Below are positions 1-8,615 of a stretch of DNA of 64,000 nucleotides, in pieces (position 1 is the first letter of the stretch; each line of letters begins with the position of its first letter). This DNA comes from Pseudomonas sp. GM21 (lineage in GTDB: Bacteria > Pseudomonadota > Gammaproteobacteria > Pseudomonadales > Pseudomonadaceae). The notes beneath the pieces were generated by a model. The model made no database searches. It was not told where the DNA came from and saw only the letters and a list, made by a program, of their open reading frames with translations. A program made the position numbers and the translations under genes. The stretch is taken from assembly GCF_000282215.1 (NCBI RefSeq), contig NZ_AKJS01000034.1, positions 29,673 to 93,672 on the forward strand, given 5' to 3'.

Positions 1-1
1 G

Positions 2-415
2 GCGGTGGGGCATTATCTTCCCCGGGCTAGTAAACAACAGGCGCAGATGCTGTTGGACCACGCCGTCGCAAAGCTAAAGGAAGATCCGGCGGCAACGATC
101 GCGGCTATCAATAATCTTTCTGCGGAATTCCGCCAGGATGATCTCTATCTTTTTATTGTCGACGTGAGCACGCACCGGTACGTCGCCCATGGCTATAACT
201 CGCGTCTAATTGGCGTGGACTTCGCCACCATCAAAGATCCGAATGGCCGGGCAGTGGGTAGACCGATCCTCGAAAAAATGGCCAAACAGGCGAGCGCCAG
301 TTATGACTACCGCTGGAAAAACCCAGTGACCTCCAAGGTCGAAGAAAAGTATGCGCTAGTACGAAAGAGTGACAACTACCTAGTTGCGGTGGGTTACTAC
401 AAAAAGCCGCACTAG
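2..415 (+). CDS. Cache-domain protein, 3' part only
   Basis: About 137 residues are visible, and the reading frame is still open at the window's left edge. They form a single Cache-type sensor fold: a helical start, then LFIVDVSTHRYVAHG, a glycine-rich stretch (NSRLIGVDF), YDYRWKNP and a C-terminal YALVRKSDNYLVAVGYY strand. In Pseudomonas, stand-alone proteins like this are usually about 160 residues with a signal peptide. None is visible here, so the true start probably lies upstream. A GTG at position 5 is a possible but unconvincing start. No signalling output domain follows, so the protein is probably a periplasmic ligand-binding module. Its ligand cannot be inferred. Confidence 0.6.
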   Translation, partial: AVGHYLPRASKQQAQMLLDHAVAKLKEDPAATIAAINNLSAEFRQDDLYLFIVDVSTHRYVAHGYNSRLIGVDFATIKDPNGRAVGRPILEKMAKQASASYDYRWKNPVTSKVEEKYALVRKSDNYLVAVGYYKKPH

Positions 416-517
416 GGCTGGCACTGCTGCTAGGCGTTGGAGAGATCCACTCAACAGCTTCTTTTCAATGTACGCAACTGGGATCGGTTCAGACTCCTGT
501 TATCCGTCACTCGTTGT

Positions 518-533
518 ATGTGTAAGATGGCTA
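518..533 (+). promoter_or_regulatory. Motif ATGTGTAAGATGGCT upstream of the LysR gene
   Basis: This 15-16 bp word lies about 40 bp before the LysR start. It recurs with one changed base (ATGTGTAAAATGGCT) at 9758-9772, in the control region of the catabolic operon. Sharing between the two control regions suggests a binding site for the LysR protein, but that is inference. The motif itself is not a clear dyad. Confidence 0.35.
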
Positions 534-572
534 AAAAACTCGCGGGCATCGAATCCGTGAAGGGGAGGCTAT

Positions 573-1478
573 ATGCGTTTTAAGAGTCTGGATTTGAATC
601 TTTTAGTCGCGCTCGACGCAATGTTGGCGCATAGAAGCATCAGTAGAGCGGCCGAAGCAGTGTTTCTGACGCAATCAGGAATGAGCGGTGCCTTGAGCCG
701 ATTGCGCGCTTACTTTGATGATGAGTTGTTGATTCAGGTGGGACGCAACCTTGAGTTGACACCGTTAGCCGAGTCGATTGCCAAGCCCGTGCGCGAGGTG
801 CTTATGAGTATCGAATCGCAGATTGTTAGTCGGCCTACGTTTGATCCCGCGACCGATGACCATATCTACCGAATCATGGTGTCCGAGTTGACGCTGATTC
901 TGTTGATGCCAGCGGTTACGCAACGGATAGCGCTGGAAGCCCCGAATATCAGGCTGCACGTGTTGTCGCAACAGGATCGACCGCTTGATGCTCTAGAGCG
1001 CGGCGAGCTGGATCTGCTAGTGCTGCCTGAGCAGGTAGCCTCAGCCAACCATCCCAGCGAAAAGCTGTATGAAGAAAATTATGACTGTTTGGTTTGGACC
1101 GGCAATACGTCCATCGGCGAAACGCTGTTGTTCGAGGAGTACCTCGACGCCGGACATATTTCCGTAGAGTTCGGGCCCAACCGGGTAGCCGCTTTTGATG
1201 GTTGGTTTCTTGAACAACATGGGGTTAATCGTCGGGTCGAATTGATCTGTACCAGCCTGATCGCTCCGCCTGTTTTGGTGGTTGGCACGCAACGTATCGC
1301 TACCGTACATCGCCGGCTGGCCAACCTTGCTGCGCAATACCTTCCGGTGCGTGTATTAAAAGCGCCGATGAAGATCCCAGCCTTGAATCAGATGGTGCAA
1401 TGGCATAAAAATCGCGATAGCCATCCAGCTCTAGTGTGGTTGCGCAAGGTCTTGGTTGAGGAAGCGGCGAAACTCTAA
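573..1478 (+). CDS. LysR-family transcriptional regulator (NodD/NahR-like)
   Basis: The 301-residue protein has a standard LysR layout. Residues 1-65 carry the winged helix-turn-helix (LDLNLLVALDAMLAHRSISRAA, then SGMSGALSRLR), followed by a linker helix and a substrate-binding domain from about residue 90. The pattern RFKSLDLNLLVALD resembles the NodD/NahR subgroup, whose members usually sense aromatic compounds or flavonoids. The ATG follows a strong GGGGAGG ribosome site. The gene faces the end of the eight-gene minus-strand catabolic operon and shares an upstream motif with that operon's control region, so it is probably its regulator. The inducer is unknown. Confidence 0.85.
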   Translation: MRFKSLDLNLLVALDAMLAHRSISRAAEAVFLTQSGMSGALSRLRAYFDDELLIQVGRNLELTPLAESIAKPVREVLMSIESQIVSRPTFDPATDDHIYRIMVSELTLILLMPAVTQRIALEAPNIRLHVLSQQDRPLDALERGELDLLVLPEQVASANHPSEKLYEENYDCLVWTGNTSIGETLLFEEYLDAGHISVEFGPNRVAAFDGWFLEQHGVNRRVELICTSLIAPPVLVVGTQRIATVHRRLANLAAQYLPVRVLKAPMKIPALNQMVQWHKNRDSHPALVWLRKVLVEEAAKL

Positions 1479-1510
1479 CGAGCCCGCCGTTCCAGAGAGC
1501 AGTGGTGAGG

Positions 1511-1924
1511 CTAGTTGACAGGCGTCGGAACGCCGATGGGCGTTGCCTGGAACGCGGCCAGGCGCCACTGGCCGTCGGCCTCTTTGGCCCATACTTGCAT
1601 GGCTTTGGATTCAATCCGCATGACCTGCGGGTCGCCAATGCGCAGGCGGGCGGTGTTGACCTGGGTGCCGGTCATTACCGCGGTTTCGCCGTAGATGCGC
1701 ACACGTAGTTCCCCCCGTTCGACCTTCAACACTTCAAGAAACGAGCGCATATAGTCGAGATAGCTTTCGTAGCTATCGCTGTTGCCTCGGGTGTGAACGT
1801 GCAAAAGGTCACGCGACAACAGTTGGCCGAGTGTAGAGAGATCGCCACTGCCCAGGGCGGCACAGCGCTTGTTCTCCAGATCGAGGATATGGCGCTCTTG
1901 CGGGGTAAGACTGTCTTCGCTCAT
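1511..1924 (-). CDS. SnoaL-like/NTF2-fold protein
   Basis: This is a 137-residue protein of the NTF2-like (SnoaL-type) fold. It has an N-terminal helix pair (LTPQERHILDLENKRCAALGSGDL), then LLSRDLLHVHTRGNSDSYESYLDYM and strands such as VRIYGETAVMTGTQVNTARL and QVWAKEADGQWRLAAFQATPI. Family members act as isomerases, dehydratases, cyclases or small-ligand binders in degradative and polyketide pathways. The ATG at 1924 gives the normal family length, and longer in-frame starts run into the gene upstream. It is the last gene of the operon, 14 bp after the monooxygenase. Its reaction cannot be told from sequence. Confidence 0.75.
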   Translation of the reverse strand: MSEDSLTPQERHILDLENKRCAALGSGDLSTLGQLLSRDLLHVHTRGNSDSYESYLDYMRSFLEVLKVERGELRVRIYGETAVMTGTQVNTARLRIGDPQVMRIESKAMQVWAKEADGQWRLAAFQATPIGVPTPVN

Positions 1925-1938
1925 AAAGTTTTCTCCGC

Positions 1939-3078
1939 TTAAATCGGCTGCGCTGTGACTTCGAGCATGCGCCGTACTGCGCCGTCGAAGTCTGCCGGTA
2001 GGCTTCGGTCCATCTCCCATGTGCCGATTTGCAGGGAGGTCTCAACGATAAATTTGCAGCGTTCAAACCGGCGCACCATAAAGCGCTCCAACGCTTTTTC
2101 TACCGGGTAGGCTTGCAATTCCTCCGCAATTACCACTGCGTCCTCGATTGCCATGCCGGCGCCCTGTCCGAGGTGCGGAGTTGTGGCATGGACCGCATCG
2201 CCAATCAGTAGCACGCGCCCGGCGTGCCACTGCTCCATAAAAATTGTTTCAAAGGGCTTGTAGATGACTTGCGCGGGGTCGGTTACGAACTCATCACGGG
2301 CACGCGCGATAGGGCCTTCAAATTCAGCCAGGCGCTGCTTGAACAACGTGTGAAGCTCGTTCGCATCGAACCACGGGTTGCCAGGTTCGGCAGTGGTTTG
2401 CAGCATATACATGAGGTTGTCTTTGAGCGGGCAGAATCCAGCCTGCCCCCCTCGTTCGCCACGATATACCGTCAGACAATCAATCTCAGGAAAGCGTGGC
2501 ATATTGCAGCGCCAGCCACCCTGGCCGGTGAAGACAGGTTTGAACTGGTCACCCAGGAGCATCGCGCGAATCTTGGAATAGATGCCGTCGGCACCAATCA
2601 GCAAGTCATACTCGCTGATGCGCCCTGTGGTCAGGCAAACGGAGACGCCGTCAGGTTTCTGCTCAAAGCTCTCGACCGTAACGCCTAGCTCGATATGTGC
2701 ACCCAGGCGGGTCGCCTTTTCCAGCAAGATGTTATGCAGGTCTATGCGCGGGAGCGCCATGTTGGCAGGAAACGCATCCCCGGCCAGGCGCTTGCCCGGA
2801 ATAATGGTTAATTCATTGCCTTGAGCATTGCAAATACGGACTTTGTCGAAAGAGTAGCCATGGCTTAGGCATTGATCGGCTATACCTAATCGTGCCATCT
2901 CTCGAACCACGTTGCCTTGCTGAATAATACCGACGCCGTAGACGCTCCATTCCGCTTTCAGCTCCACTAAATCGACGTCTATACCGACTTGGCGCAAAGC
3001 AATAGCTGCGGTTAGCCCGCCGATGCCACCGCCGACAATGAGCACCTTCTTGGCTTTGATGTTCGTCATGTTGTTCAC
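1939..3078 (-). CDS. FAD-dependent aromatic-ring monooxygenase
   Basis: The 379-residue group A flavoprotein hydroxylase has the Rossmann FAD motif VLIVGGGIGGLTAAIAL (residues 12-28). It also has the DG motif (LLIGADGIYSKIR, about 159-171) and the second FAD motif with GDAVHATTPHLGQGAGMAIEDA (293-314). Such enzymes use NAD(P)H and O2 to hydroxylate an activated phenolic or heteroaromatic ring, often making the ortho-diol that an extradiol dioxygenase then cleaves. That partner is encoded in the same operon (7556-8599). AAGGTG precedes the ATG at a good distance. The substrate is unknown; salicylate, hydroxybenzoate, 6-hydroxynicotinate and flavonoid A-ring hydroxylases all share this architecture. 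Confidence 0.85.
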   Translation of the reverse strand: MNNMTNIKAKKVLIVGGGIGGLTAAIALRQVGIDVDLVELKAEWSVYGVGIIQQGNVVREMARLGIADQCLSHGYSFDKVRICNAQGNELTIIPGKRLAGDAFPANMALPRIDLHNILLEKATRLGAHIELGVTVESFEQKPDGVSVCLTTGRISEYDLLIGADGIYSKIRAMLLGDQFKPVFTGQGGWRCNMPRFPEIDCLTVYRGERGGQAGFCPLKDNLMYMLQTTAEPGNPWFDANELHTLFKQRLAEFEGPIARARDEFVTDPAQVIYKPFETIFMEQWHAGRVLLIGDAVHATTPHLGQGAGMAIEDAVVIAEELQAYPVEKALERFMVRRFERCKFIVETSLQIGTWEMDRSLPADFDGAVRRMLEVTAQPI

Positions 3079-3103
3079 CTTTTTATTGTTGTGATCCCAG
3101 TGC

Positions 3104-4120
3104 TCAGGCGCTAGCGATTACACCTTGCCATTGTTTGGCGATATCGTTCAATTCAAAACTGGGGTTCAGAATTAGCCGTGTAGAAAATGCGCGAATCAGT
3201 GCTTTGGGCGCTTCGGTACACAGGTATTCCACAGGCGACTTCCCATCCACACGAGCCAGGAGCAACGCCGGCAGCAGGGTTGATGCCCGTGCTTCGATGT
3301 CCGCTCGGTCTTCAGGCGCTGTGGCTTCGAAGTAAGCCAGGGAGAACTGCCTATAACTGTCGAGGTAACCCTCAGTCAGGTGTGGGTTCACCAAGCACTT
3401 CAGCAGCAGGTGATTGAGCAGAAAGGCGACGTCGAATGCCGGGTCGCCATACCAGGCACATTCTGCGTCCAGAATCACGGGTCCGTTGGGCCCGACCAGA
3501 ATGTTTTTCGGGCTTACGTCACCGTGAACCAGCGCGGTATGGATCGAACCGGTGCGTTCGGCCAACGCCAATAACCGGCTGGCCAATTGCGGATGGCGTA
3601 CGGCTGTGGCCCGCAGGTAAGCATCCAGCCGCAGGGCGTCAAAGTTTTCGTCAGTGGCAAAACGTTGCGCCAGAGCTGCCGATCTTCGACTGGTGTGATG
3701 CAGCCGGCCGACTAAAGATCCCAGTTCCCGCGCCACCGATGGTTCTATGTGTCCATCCAGCAACTGCTGCTTCCATACTGGATGCTGTTCTGCGGCAAGA
3801 AATTCCATAGCGAACAGGCCGACGTCCGGATCGTGAGCCAACGGTGCGGGCACCGCTTGAGGGACGTGCGTAGCAGCAAACTTGAGCCACTCCCATTCAT
3901 ACGCATTGCGCGAAACAGGCACCTCCCAATCGGCCGCTACTCTGAGCTTGGCCAGCGCTCGTTTGATGCACAGAACGCGTCCAGGTGTTTCAACCTTCCA
4001 GATGTCCGACGAGACGCCGCCTGTGAGCGGAGTCCAGGTAATCGCTTGGGTGGGGGATAAGAGGCTGCTGCGAATCAAGAATTCGCGGAGTTCGGTTGAA
4101 ACAACGAAATGGCCGGTCAT
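3104..4120 (-). CDS. APH/choline-kinase-fold small-molecule phosphotransferase
   Basis: The 338-residue kinase is of the aminoglycoside phosphotransferase superfamily. The nucleotide loop reads PLTGGVSSDIWKV (31-43), with the probable ATP lysine at K53. The catalytic loop is HGDVSPKNIL (199-208; D201, N206), followed by LDAE (217-220) in place of the DFD/DWE metal motif. Relatives phosphorylate hydroxyl groups of small molecules such as choline, ethanolamine, methylthioribose or homoserine. GAGGA lies just before the ATG at 4120, and only 10 bp separate it from the enolase-like gene, so the two are probably translated together. The acceptor is unknown; a hydroxyacid feeding the enolase-like enzyme is my inference. 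Confidence 0.8.
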   Translation of the reverse strand: MTGHFVVSTELREFLIRSSLLSPTQAITWTPLTGGVSSDIWKVETPGRVLCIKRALAKLRVAADWEVPVSRNAYEWEWLKFAATHVPQAVPAPLAHDPDVGLFAMEFLAAEQHPVWKQQLLDGHIEPSVARELGSLVGRLHHTSRRSAALAQRFATDENFDALRLDAYLRATAVRHPQLASRLLALAERTGSIHTALVHGDVSPKNILVGPNGPVILDAECAWYGDPAFDVAFLLNHLLLKCLVNPHLTEGYLDSYRQFSLAYFEATAPEDRADIEARASTLLPALLLARVDGKSPVEYLCTEAPKALIRAFSTRLILNPSFELNDIAKQWQGVIASA

Positions 4121-4130
4121 GGCAGGGTCC

Positions 4131-5426
4131 TCATACACCAATACGAATGGCAGACATGCCGGCAAACGCGGCGCGACTCTGCTCTTCAATGCGTAATAGC
4201 TGGTTGTATTTGGATAGCCGGTCCGAGCAGCGCACCGACCCAATTTTGATTTGCCCAGCCGCGGTGCCAACAGCCAGGTCAGCGATAAAATCATCCTCGG
4301 TTTCACCGGAACGCGCTGACACCACAGGGGCGTAGCCTTCACGCCGCGCTTCGGCAATCACCTCGAGGGTGCCGCTGAGCGTGCCGTTCTGATTCACCTT
4401 CACCAGCACGCCATTTGCGATTGCGCCATTGATTCCACGCTGCAAGCGATCCAGATTGGTGCTGAACAGATCGTCACCGATCAGGCGCACTTTGTTGCCG
4501 AGCAAACTGGTGAGTTTCACCCAGCCTTGCCAGTCTTCTTCGTCCAGGCCGTCTTCGATCGACACGATGGGAAAATCGCGTACCCAGCCGTCCAGCATAT
4601 CGATCACTTGATCGCTGTTCAGGTCCCGTCCTTCTTTGGCGAAGCGATAGCTGCCGTTCGGCCCCTTTAGTGAACTGGCCGCCACATCGATGGCGATGAC
4701 CATATCCTTGCCTGGTTCGAGGTCTGCCTCTTCCGCCGCTGCCACCATGAGTTCCAGCGCTTCACGACCTGTTTTCAGGCCAGGGGATAGACCGCCTTCG
4801 TCAGCCAGCAAGGTGGTCAGGCCACGGCGCTGCATTACGCGTGTCGCTGCGCTGCGCATACGCGATACGTTGTGAATGGCTTCCTCCATGGAGGTGGCAC
4901 TGGCCGGGATGGCGAGAAAATCTTGGACATCCATCCCGCGCCCGGCATGCAAACCACCGCTGAGAATATTGACCATAGGCATCGGCATGCTGAGCGTCGT
5001 AATGCCCGCCAGTTCGGCGATGCGCTGGTACAGGGGCTGGCGGGCGCTTACGGCACTGGCACGGCACACAGCTAACGAGCAGCCCAGAATGGCGTTGGCG
5101 CCGAGGCGTTTGAGTTGCGCGGTGCCATCGAGGTTGAGCAGCAGCGCGTCAATTGCGTTTTGCTCGAAAGCAAGCTTACCGGCCAAGGCTCGGCTTATTT
5201 CACCGTTTACATGCGCCACGGCGTTCAGCACGCTGCGCCCTTCGTAGTAATTGGCATTGCCGTCGCGCAGTTCATGCGCTTCTGCCGCGCCGGTAGAGGC
5301 ACCGGACGGGACTGCCGCCCGTCCCAAGCTGCCATCGCTTAGAAGCACGTCGACTTCTACGGTGGGACGCCCTCTGGAGTCGAGGATCTGGCGAGCATGT
5401 ACGGAGGAAATAGTTGGGTTGGCCAT
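4131..5426 (-). CDS. Enolase paralogue with altered active site
   Basis: The 431-residue protein aligns along its full length with enolase. The SGASTG loop (41-46), general base/acid E210 and K343, and metal ligands D247, E291 and D318 are kept, as is K394. Several usually invariant positions differ. The ISHRSGETED motif reads VSARSGETED, so the active-site histidine (E. coli H370) is A371. IQEF is VQDF, so E168 is D169. GSxSRSDR is GSVRCSDR. The chemistry of proton abstraction plus beta-elimination seems preserved while the phosphate or carboxylate pocket has changed. Lying between a kinase and a hydroxyacid dehydrogenase, it probably acts on a pathway-specific phospho-acid rather than serving as the cell's glycolytic enolase. 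Confidence 0.85.
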   Translation of the reverse strand: MANPTISSVHARQILDSRGRPTVEVDVLLSDGSLGRAAVPSGASTGAAEAHELRDGNANYYEGRSVLNAVAHVNGEISRALAGKLAFEQNAIDALLLNLDGTAQLKRLGANAILGCSLAVCRASAVSARQPLYQRIAELAGITTLSMPMPMVNILSGGLHAGRGMDVQDFLAIPASATSMEEAIHNVSRMRSAATRVMQRRGLTTLLADEGGLSPGLKTGREALELMVAAAEEADLEPGKDMVIAIDVAASSLKGPNGSYRFAKEGRDLNSDQVIDMLDGWVRDFPIVSIEDGLDEEDWQGWVKLTSLLGNKVRLIGDDLFSTNLDRLQRGINGAIANGVLVKVNQNGTLSGTLEVIAEARREGYAPVVSARSGETEDDFIADLAVGTAAGQIKIGSVRCSDRLSKYNQLLRIEEQSRAAFAGMSAIRIGV

Positions 5427-5450
5427 GGGGGATCCTAATAATTTTTTTGT

Positions 5451-6416
5451 TTAAAGCTGATTGCGGGCTTGCTGTGGTTGTTCACCCAGAAGCACCCGAA
5501 CGACTTCTTCACTGGCGCGTTGGCGCAACTCCACCAGCGAGGCATCGGAAGAAAAGGCCACATGAGGGGTAATGATTACGCCGGGATGGTGCAGCAACTT
5601 TGTTGGTACCTGTGGTTCGTGTTCTAGTACGTCCAGGCCCGCGCCACTCAGTTGGCCGCTTTCGAGGGCGCGGATGACCGCGTCGGTATCGACAACACCA
5701 CCGCGGCTGACATTGATGAGGAAGCTGCCAGGTTTGAGCAGGTCGAGGCGCTCCTGGTTGATGAGGTGATGGGTTGTGGACGTCAGCGGAGCGTGCACGA
5801 TGACGACGTCGGCCTGGCGCATCAGCTCATCGAGCTCGACGAACGCCACTCCAGATTCTTTTGAAGGGTAGGGATCAAATGCAAGCAGGCGCGGGTTGAA
5901 TGCCTGAAGCTTCTGCGCGGTGCGTCGCCCAATACGCCCGTAGCCGACGATACCGACGGTGAGGGTCTTGAGCCGGCGCAATGCTGCGCCGGCCGGATTC
6001 CAGCGGCCTTGACTCACCTCGCGATCAAAGCTGACCAAGCCACGCGTCCAGGCCAATGCCAAGCCGACAGCGTGATCAGACACTTCTTCGACGCAATAGT
6101 CGGGCACGTTGGTGACCCAGATTCCGTTGCGGGTGGCTTGATCGACCGCGATGTTGTCCAGTCCGACGCCAAGGCGCGCGACAATTTTCAGGTTGGTCGC
6201 TGCCTCAATCGCTGCCTCGGAAACTTGAGCCCAGCAGGTCAGGATTGCCTCGGGCTGATGCTTGCGAACCAGATCCTCGATGACCACGGCTGGGGCCGGG
6301 TTAGCGGGTCCGCTGACTAGCGTGAAGCCCGCTTTTTCAATGATCTGGCGCTCGACCGAATCATCTGGCCAGGCGAAATCGGTTAGTAAAACGGTACGTG
6401 TGTGGGTGCTGTTCAT
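5451..6416 (-). CDS. D-2-hydroxyacid dehydrogenase, CtBP/phosphoglycerate dehydrogenase-like
   Basis: The 321-residue NAD(P)-dependent dehydrogenase has a Rossmann motif GIVGYGRIG (155-163) with D181 as the adenosine-ribose acidic residue, which favours NAD. The catalytic triad is R238 (NVSRGG), E267 (LDVLEHEP) and H285 (ITPHVAF). The stretch VPDYCVEEVSDHAVGLAL is typical of the C-terminal-binding-protein branch. The family interconverts 2-oxoacids and D-2-hydroxyacids, including hydroxypyruvate and glycerate. It sits 24 bp upstream of the enolase-like gene within the operon. One plausible role is to reduce a 2-oxoacid released by ring cleavage before phosphorylation. The ribosome site (CGGAAAA) is weak. 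Confidence 0.85.
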   Translation of the reverse strand: MNSTHTRTVLLTDFAWPDDSVERQIIEKAGFTLVSGPANPAPAVVIEDLVRKHQPEAILTCWAQVSEAAIEAATNLKIVARLGVGLDNIAVDQATRNGIWVTNVPDYCVEEVSDHAVGLALAWTRGLVSFDREVSQGRWNPAGAALRRLKTLTVGIVGYGRIGRRTAQKLQAFNPRLLAFDPYPSKESGVAFVELDELMRQADVVIVHAPLTSTTHHLINQERLDLLKPGSFLINVSRGGVVDTDAVIRALESGQLSGAGLDVLEHEPQVPTKLLHHPGVIITPHVAFSSDASLVELRQRASEEVVRVLLGEQPQQARNQL

Positions 6417-6444
6417 TTCATTTTCCGTTTATTGCACGGTCAAA

Positions 6445-7440
6445 TTATGTGCAGGTGATGTGTTGGCTGCCGAAGCCGCCGATACTGGCCTGAAGTTCAT
6501 CACCGGAGCCGATGTAGCAGCCGTAATGCGCGCCGAATCCGGCGGGAGAACCCGTGCAAATCAGGTCGCCGGCCCATAGCTGGACTTTGCTTGAGAGGTA
6601 GGCGATCTGCTCGTACACGCTGAAGATCATGTCGCTGGTCGATTCGCTCTGCATCGTCTCGCCGTTGAGGCGAAGCGAGAGGTGCAATTGCCCGAGATCG
6701 GCGACGCAATCAGCGGGGATCAGATACGGGCCCGTGGGAAGGCAACCGGGTGCATCTTTGGCCTGTAGCCAGTCGGTGCCAAAGCCTGGAGGGTCTGCGC
6801 GAAAAACCCGGTCGCGGAACGTAATGTCGTTAACGACGGTGAAGCCCGCTACGTAGTCCCTCGCCTCACGGACCGTGACATGGCGTGCCGGCTTGGCGAT
6901 GACAACGCCCAATTCAACCTCCCAGTCGGCCATGGTGGTGTGAGGCGCTATCGAAAAAGTAGACGTTGGCCCTAGCAGTGCGGACGGCAGCTTGGAACAG
7001 ATATAGGGTTCGCCCTGGCGGCGTTTTTCGATAAAAGCCTTGGCGGCGCTGTCTGTCTCGTTAGACGGGGTGCCTGCCGGCGCCTTGTCGTGAAAAGCTT
7101 CAATGAGTTGCGAGCGATAGTTGCCAATCGTACAAAACACCTGACGAGGCGAGACGGGCGGATGCATTACCGCGGCTCCGGGTAGTAGCGTCGGACCGGC
7201 CCAGCCAATTCGCTCGATATGTTTGGCCAGCTGGACGAGTGTCGATTGATTGAATGGCCAGTTTTCAATCAGCGCCGCTATCGAGTGGGTGCCGGAAAGC
7301 GGCAGGTTCAACGCTTGAGCATGTGGGTGCAGCGCCGAGACGGGTATGGCTTGCTCACCTATCATTAGCGCCGGAAAGGGGGCGCATCCGGCGACTGAAA
7401 AATTTCCTATGCGGCAGGCGAACTGCTGAGTGTTATGCAC
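6445..7440 (-). CDS. Fumarylacetoacetate hydrolase-family protein (first of two)
   Basis: This 331-residue FAH-fold enzyme has metal ligands in DWEVELGVVI (E174, E176) and TVVNDIT (D205), the usual Glu-Glu-Asp set. It also has the CTIGNYRSQ strand and the C-terminal GDLICTGSPAGFG signature. The family hydrolyses or decarboxylates acylpyruvates and related 1,3-dioxo acids made by ring fission. I chose a GTG start at 7440, six bases after GGGAG. A TTG two codons earlier (7446) abuts that site and is less likely. A 115-bp gap separates it from the dioxygenase gene, larger than other gaps in this operon. It is clearly paralogous to the product of 8616-9653. Confidence 0.82.
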   Translation of the reverse strand: MHNTQQFACRIGNFSVAGCAPFPALMIGEQAIPVSALHPHAQALNLPLSGTHSIAALIENWPFNQSTLVQLAKHIERIGWAGPTLLPGAAVMHPPVSPRQVFCTIGNYRSQLIEAFHDKAPAGTPSNETDSAAKAFIEKRRQGEPYICSKLPSALLGPTSTFSIAPHTTMADWEVELGVVIAKPARHVTVREARDYVAGFTVVNDITFRDRVFRADPPGFGTDWLQAKDAPGCLPTGPYLIPADCVADLGQLHLSLRLNGETMQSESTSDMIFSVYEQIAYLSSKVQLWAGDLICTGSPAGFGAHYGCYIGSGDELQASIGGFGSQHITCT

Positions 7441-7555
7441 AGCCAACTCCCTTTTTACATGTGCCGGTCGTGTTGCCTGTTAACGGGCTCGACAAAACAT
7501 GAACGTCAGCGATACCTCATCCGCAGGTGGATAAGGCATCTGCCTGACATTCTCC

Positions 7556-8599
7556 TCAAGGTGTTCTGAAGGAGATCGCTTCACCTGTATAAGCACCGAG
7601 CCCGCTCACCCCTTTACCGTCGGGGGTATAGCCCGGCGCGTAGATGTATTCCCACGGCGCCGCATCGATCATGAAGGGCTGCATGTTGGTGATGAAGCTG
7701 AAGAAACCAAACATGGGGTTCCAAATTCGCGGCACCCAACTGTCGTCCAGGTGGTCGGAATCCGCACCGTATTCGGCTTGCCCACCGGTAGGGCAGGGCA
7801 GGTACATAAACAAGGATGAGGCGATGCGGTGACGGCCCAAGCCCCAGTGTGATTTAGGCCAGCCTTGGCGCTGCATATGGTTGGAGCCGACCATGATTTC
7901 ATCGACATCGTCGACCCCGAAGTTGGCGTGGTCGAAACGCAACAGCCCATCCATGCCCCAGACGTCCGGGCCCTTGAAAGGCAAGTTGGCGTTGATGAAG
8001 TAAATATTGTGATGGTCACGAGCGCCGGGGGCGCGACCAAAGATGCCAAAACCTGCCTGGATGTCGGTCACGCGAAAGTGCAAGCGATCACGAAAGAACG
8101 CCCAGGAGCTTTCAACATTGGGTGTTTGAAACACCACGTGCTGGATGGCTTTGGGGCGGGCCTTGGTGATCCACTTCTTGTGTTGGTTGATGCGATTGAT
8201 GTTGCCAGGGGAATTAATGGGGCTTGGCGCCGACTCCACAGGCCGTTTGGTGTAAACACGCAGGCCGATAGCGAGACCGTCGTCAGTGAGGCAATGAGCA
8301 GTACCGTCGTCGTCCAGACGCACTTCACGATCAACACTAAGCTCTTTAACCAAACGCTCAAGATTGTGTTGAGTGTCGACGCCCCAGATGACTTCTTGTA
8401 CGCCGGTACCGACGATGCTGCTCTTAGGAATCAGCGGGTCGTTAATCGAACGGATAATGACGTTAGAGCTTTCATCCAACTGGAAGTGTGCATAGTGTTC
8501 GTTACTTTCAATAAGCGGCAGGCCAAAGTCCACGAAGTAGCGAGTGCAAAGTTCAACGTCGTCCACGCCGTATAACAACGTTTCAATACCATTAATCAT
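7556..8599 (-). CDS. Type I extradiol ring-cleavage dioxygenase (VOC fold)
   Basis: The 347-residue protein has two vicinal-oxygen-chelate domains. The C-terminal domain carries the expected Fe(II) facial triad: H154 in AIQHVVFQTP, H224 in RFDHANFGVDD and E276 in GQAEYGAD. The run GLGRHRIASSLFMYL before the glutamate is the family signature. It should cleave an aromatic ortho-diol next to one hydroxyl. Its partners in the operon are the flavin monooxygenase (1939-3078), which could make the diol, and the two FAH hydrolases, which could process the ring-opened product. AGAGGAAAT precedes the ATG. The specific diol cannot be assigned. Confidence 0.85.
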   Translation of the reverse strand: MINGIETLLYGVDDVELCTRYFVDFGLPLIESNEHYAHFQLDESSNVIIRSINDPLIPKSSIVGTGVQEVIWGVDTQHNLERLVKELSVDREVRLDDDGTAHCLTDDGLAIGLRVYTKRPVESAPSPINSPGNINRINQHKKWITKARPKAIQHVVFQTPNVESSWAFFRDRLHFRVTDIQAGFGIFGRAPGARDHHNIYFINANLPFKGPDVWGMDGLLRFDHANFGVDDVDEIMVGSNHMQRQGWPKSHWGLGRHRIASSLFMYLPCPTGGQAEYGADSDHLDDSWVPRIWNPMFGFFSFITNMQPFMIDAAPWEYIYAPGYTPDGKGVSGLGAYTGEAISFRTP

Positions 8600-8615
8600 T
8601 GTCTATTTCCTCTTG

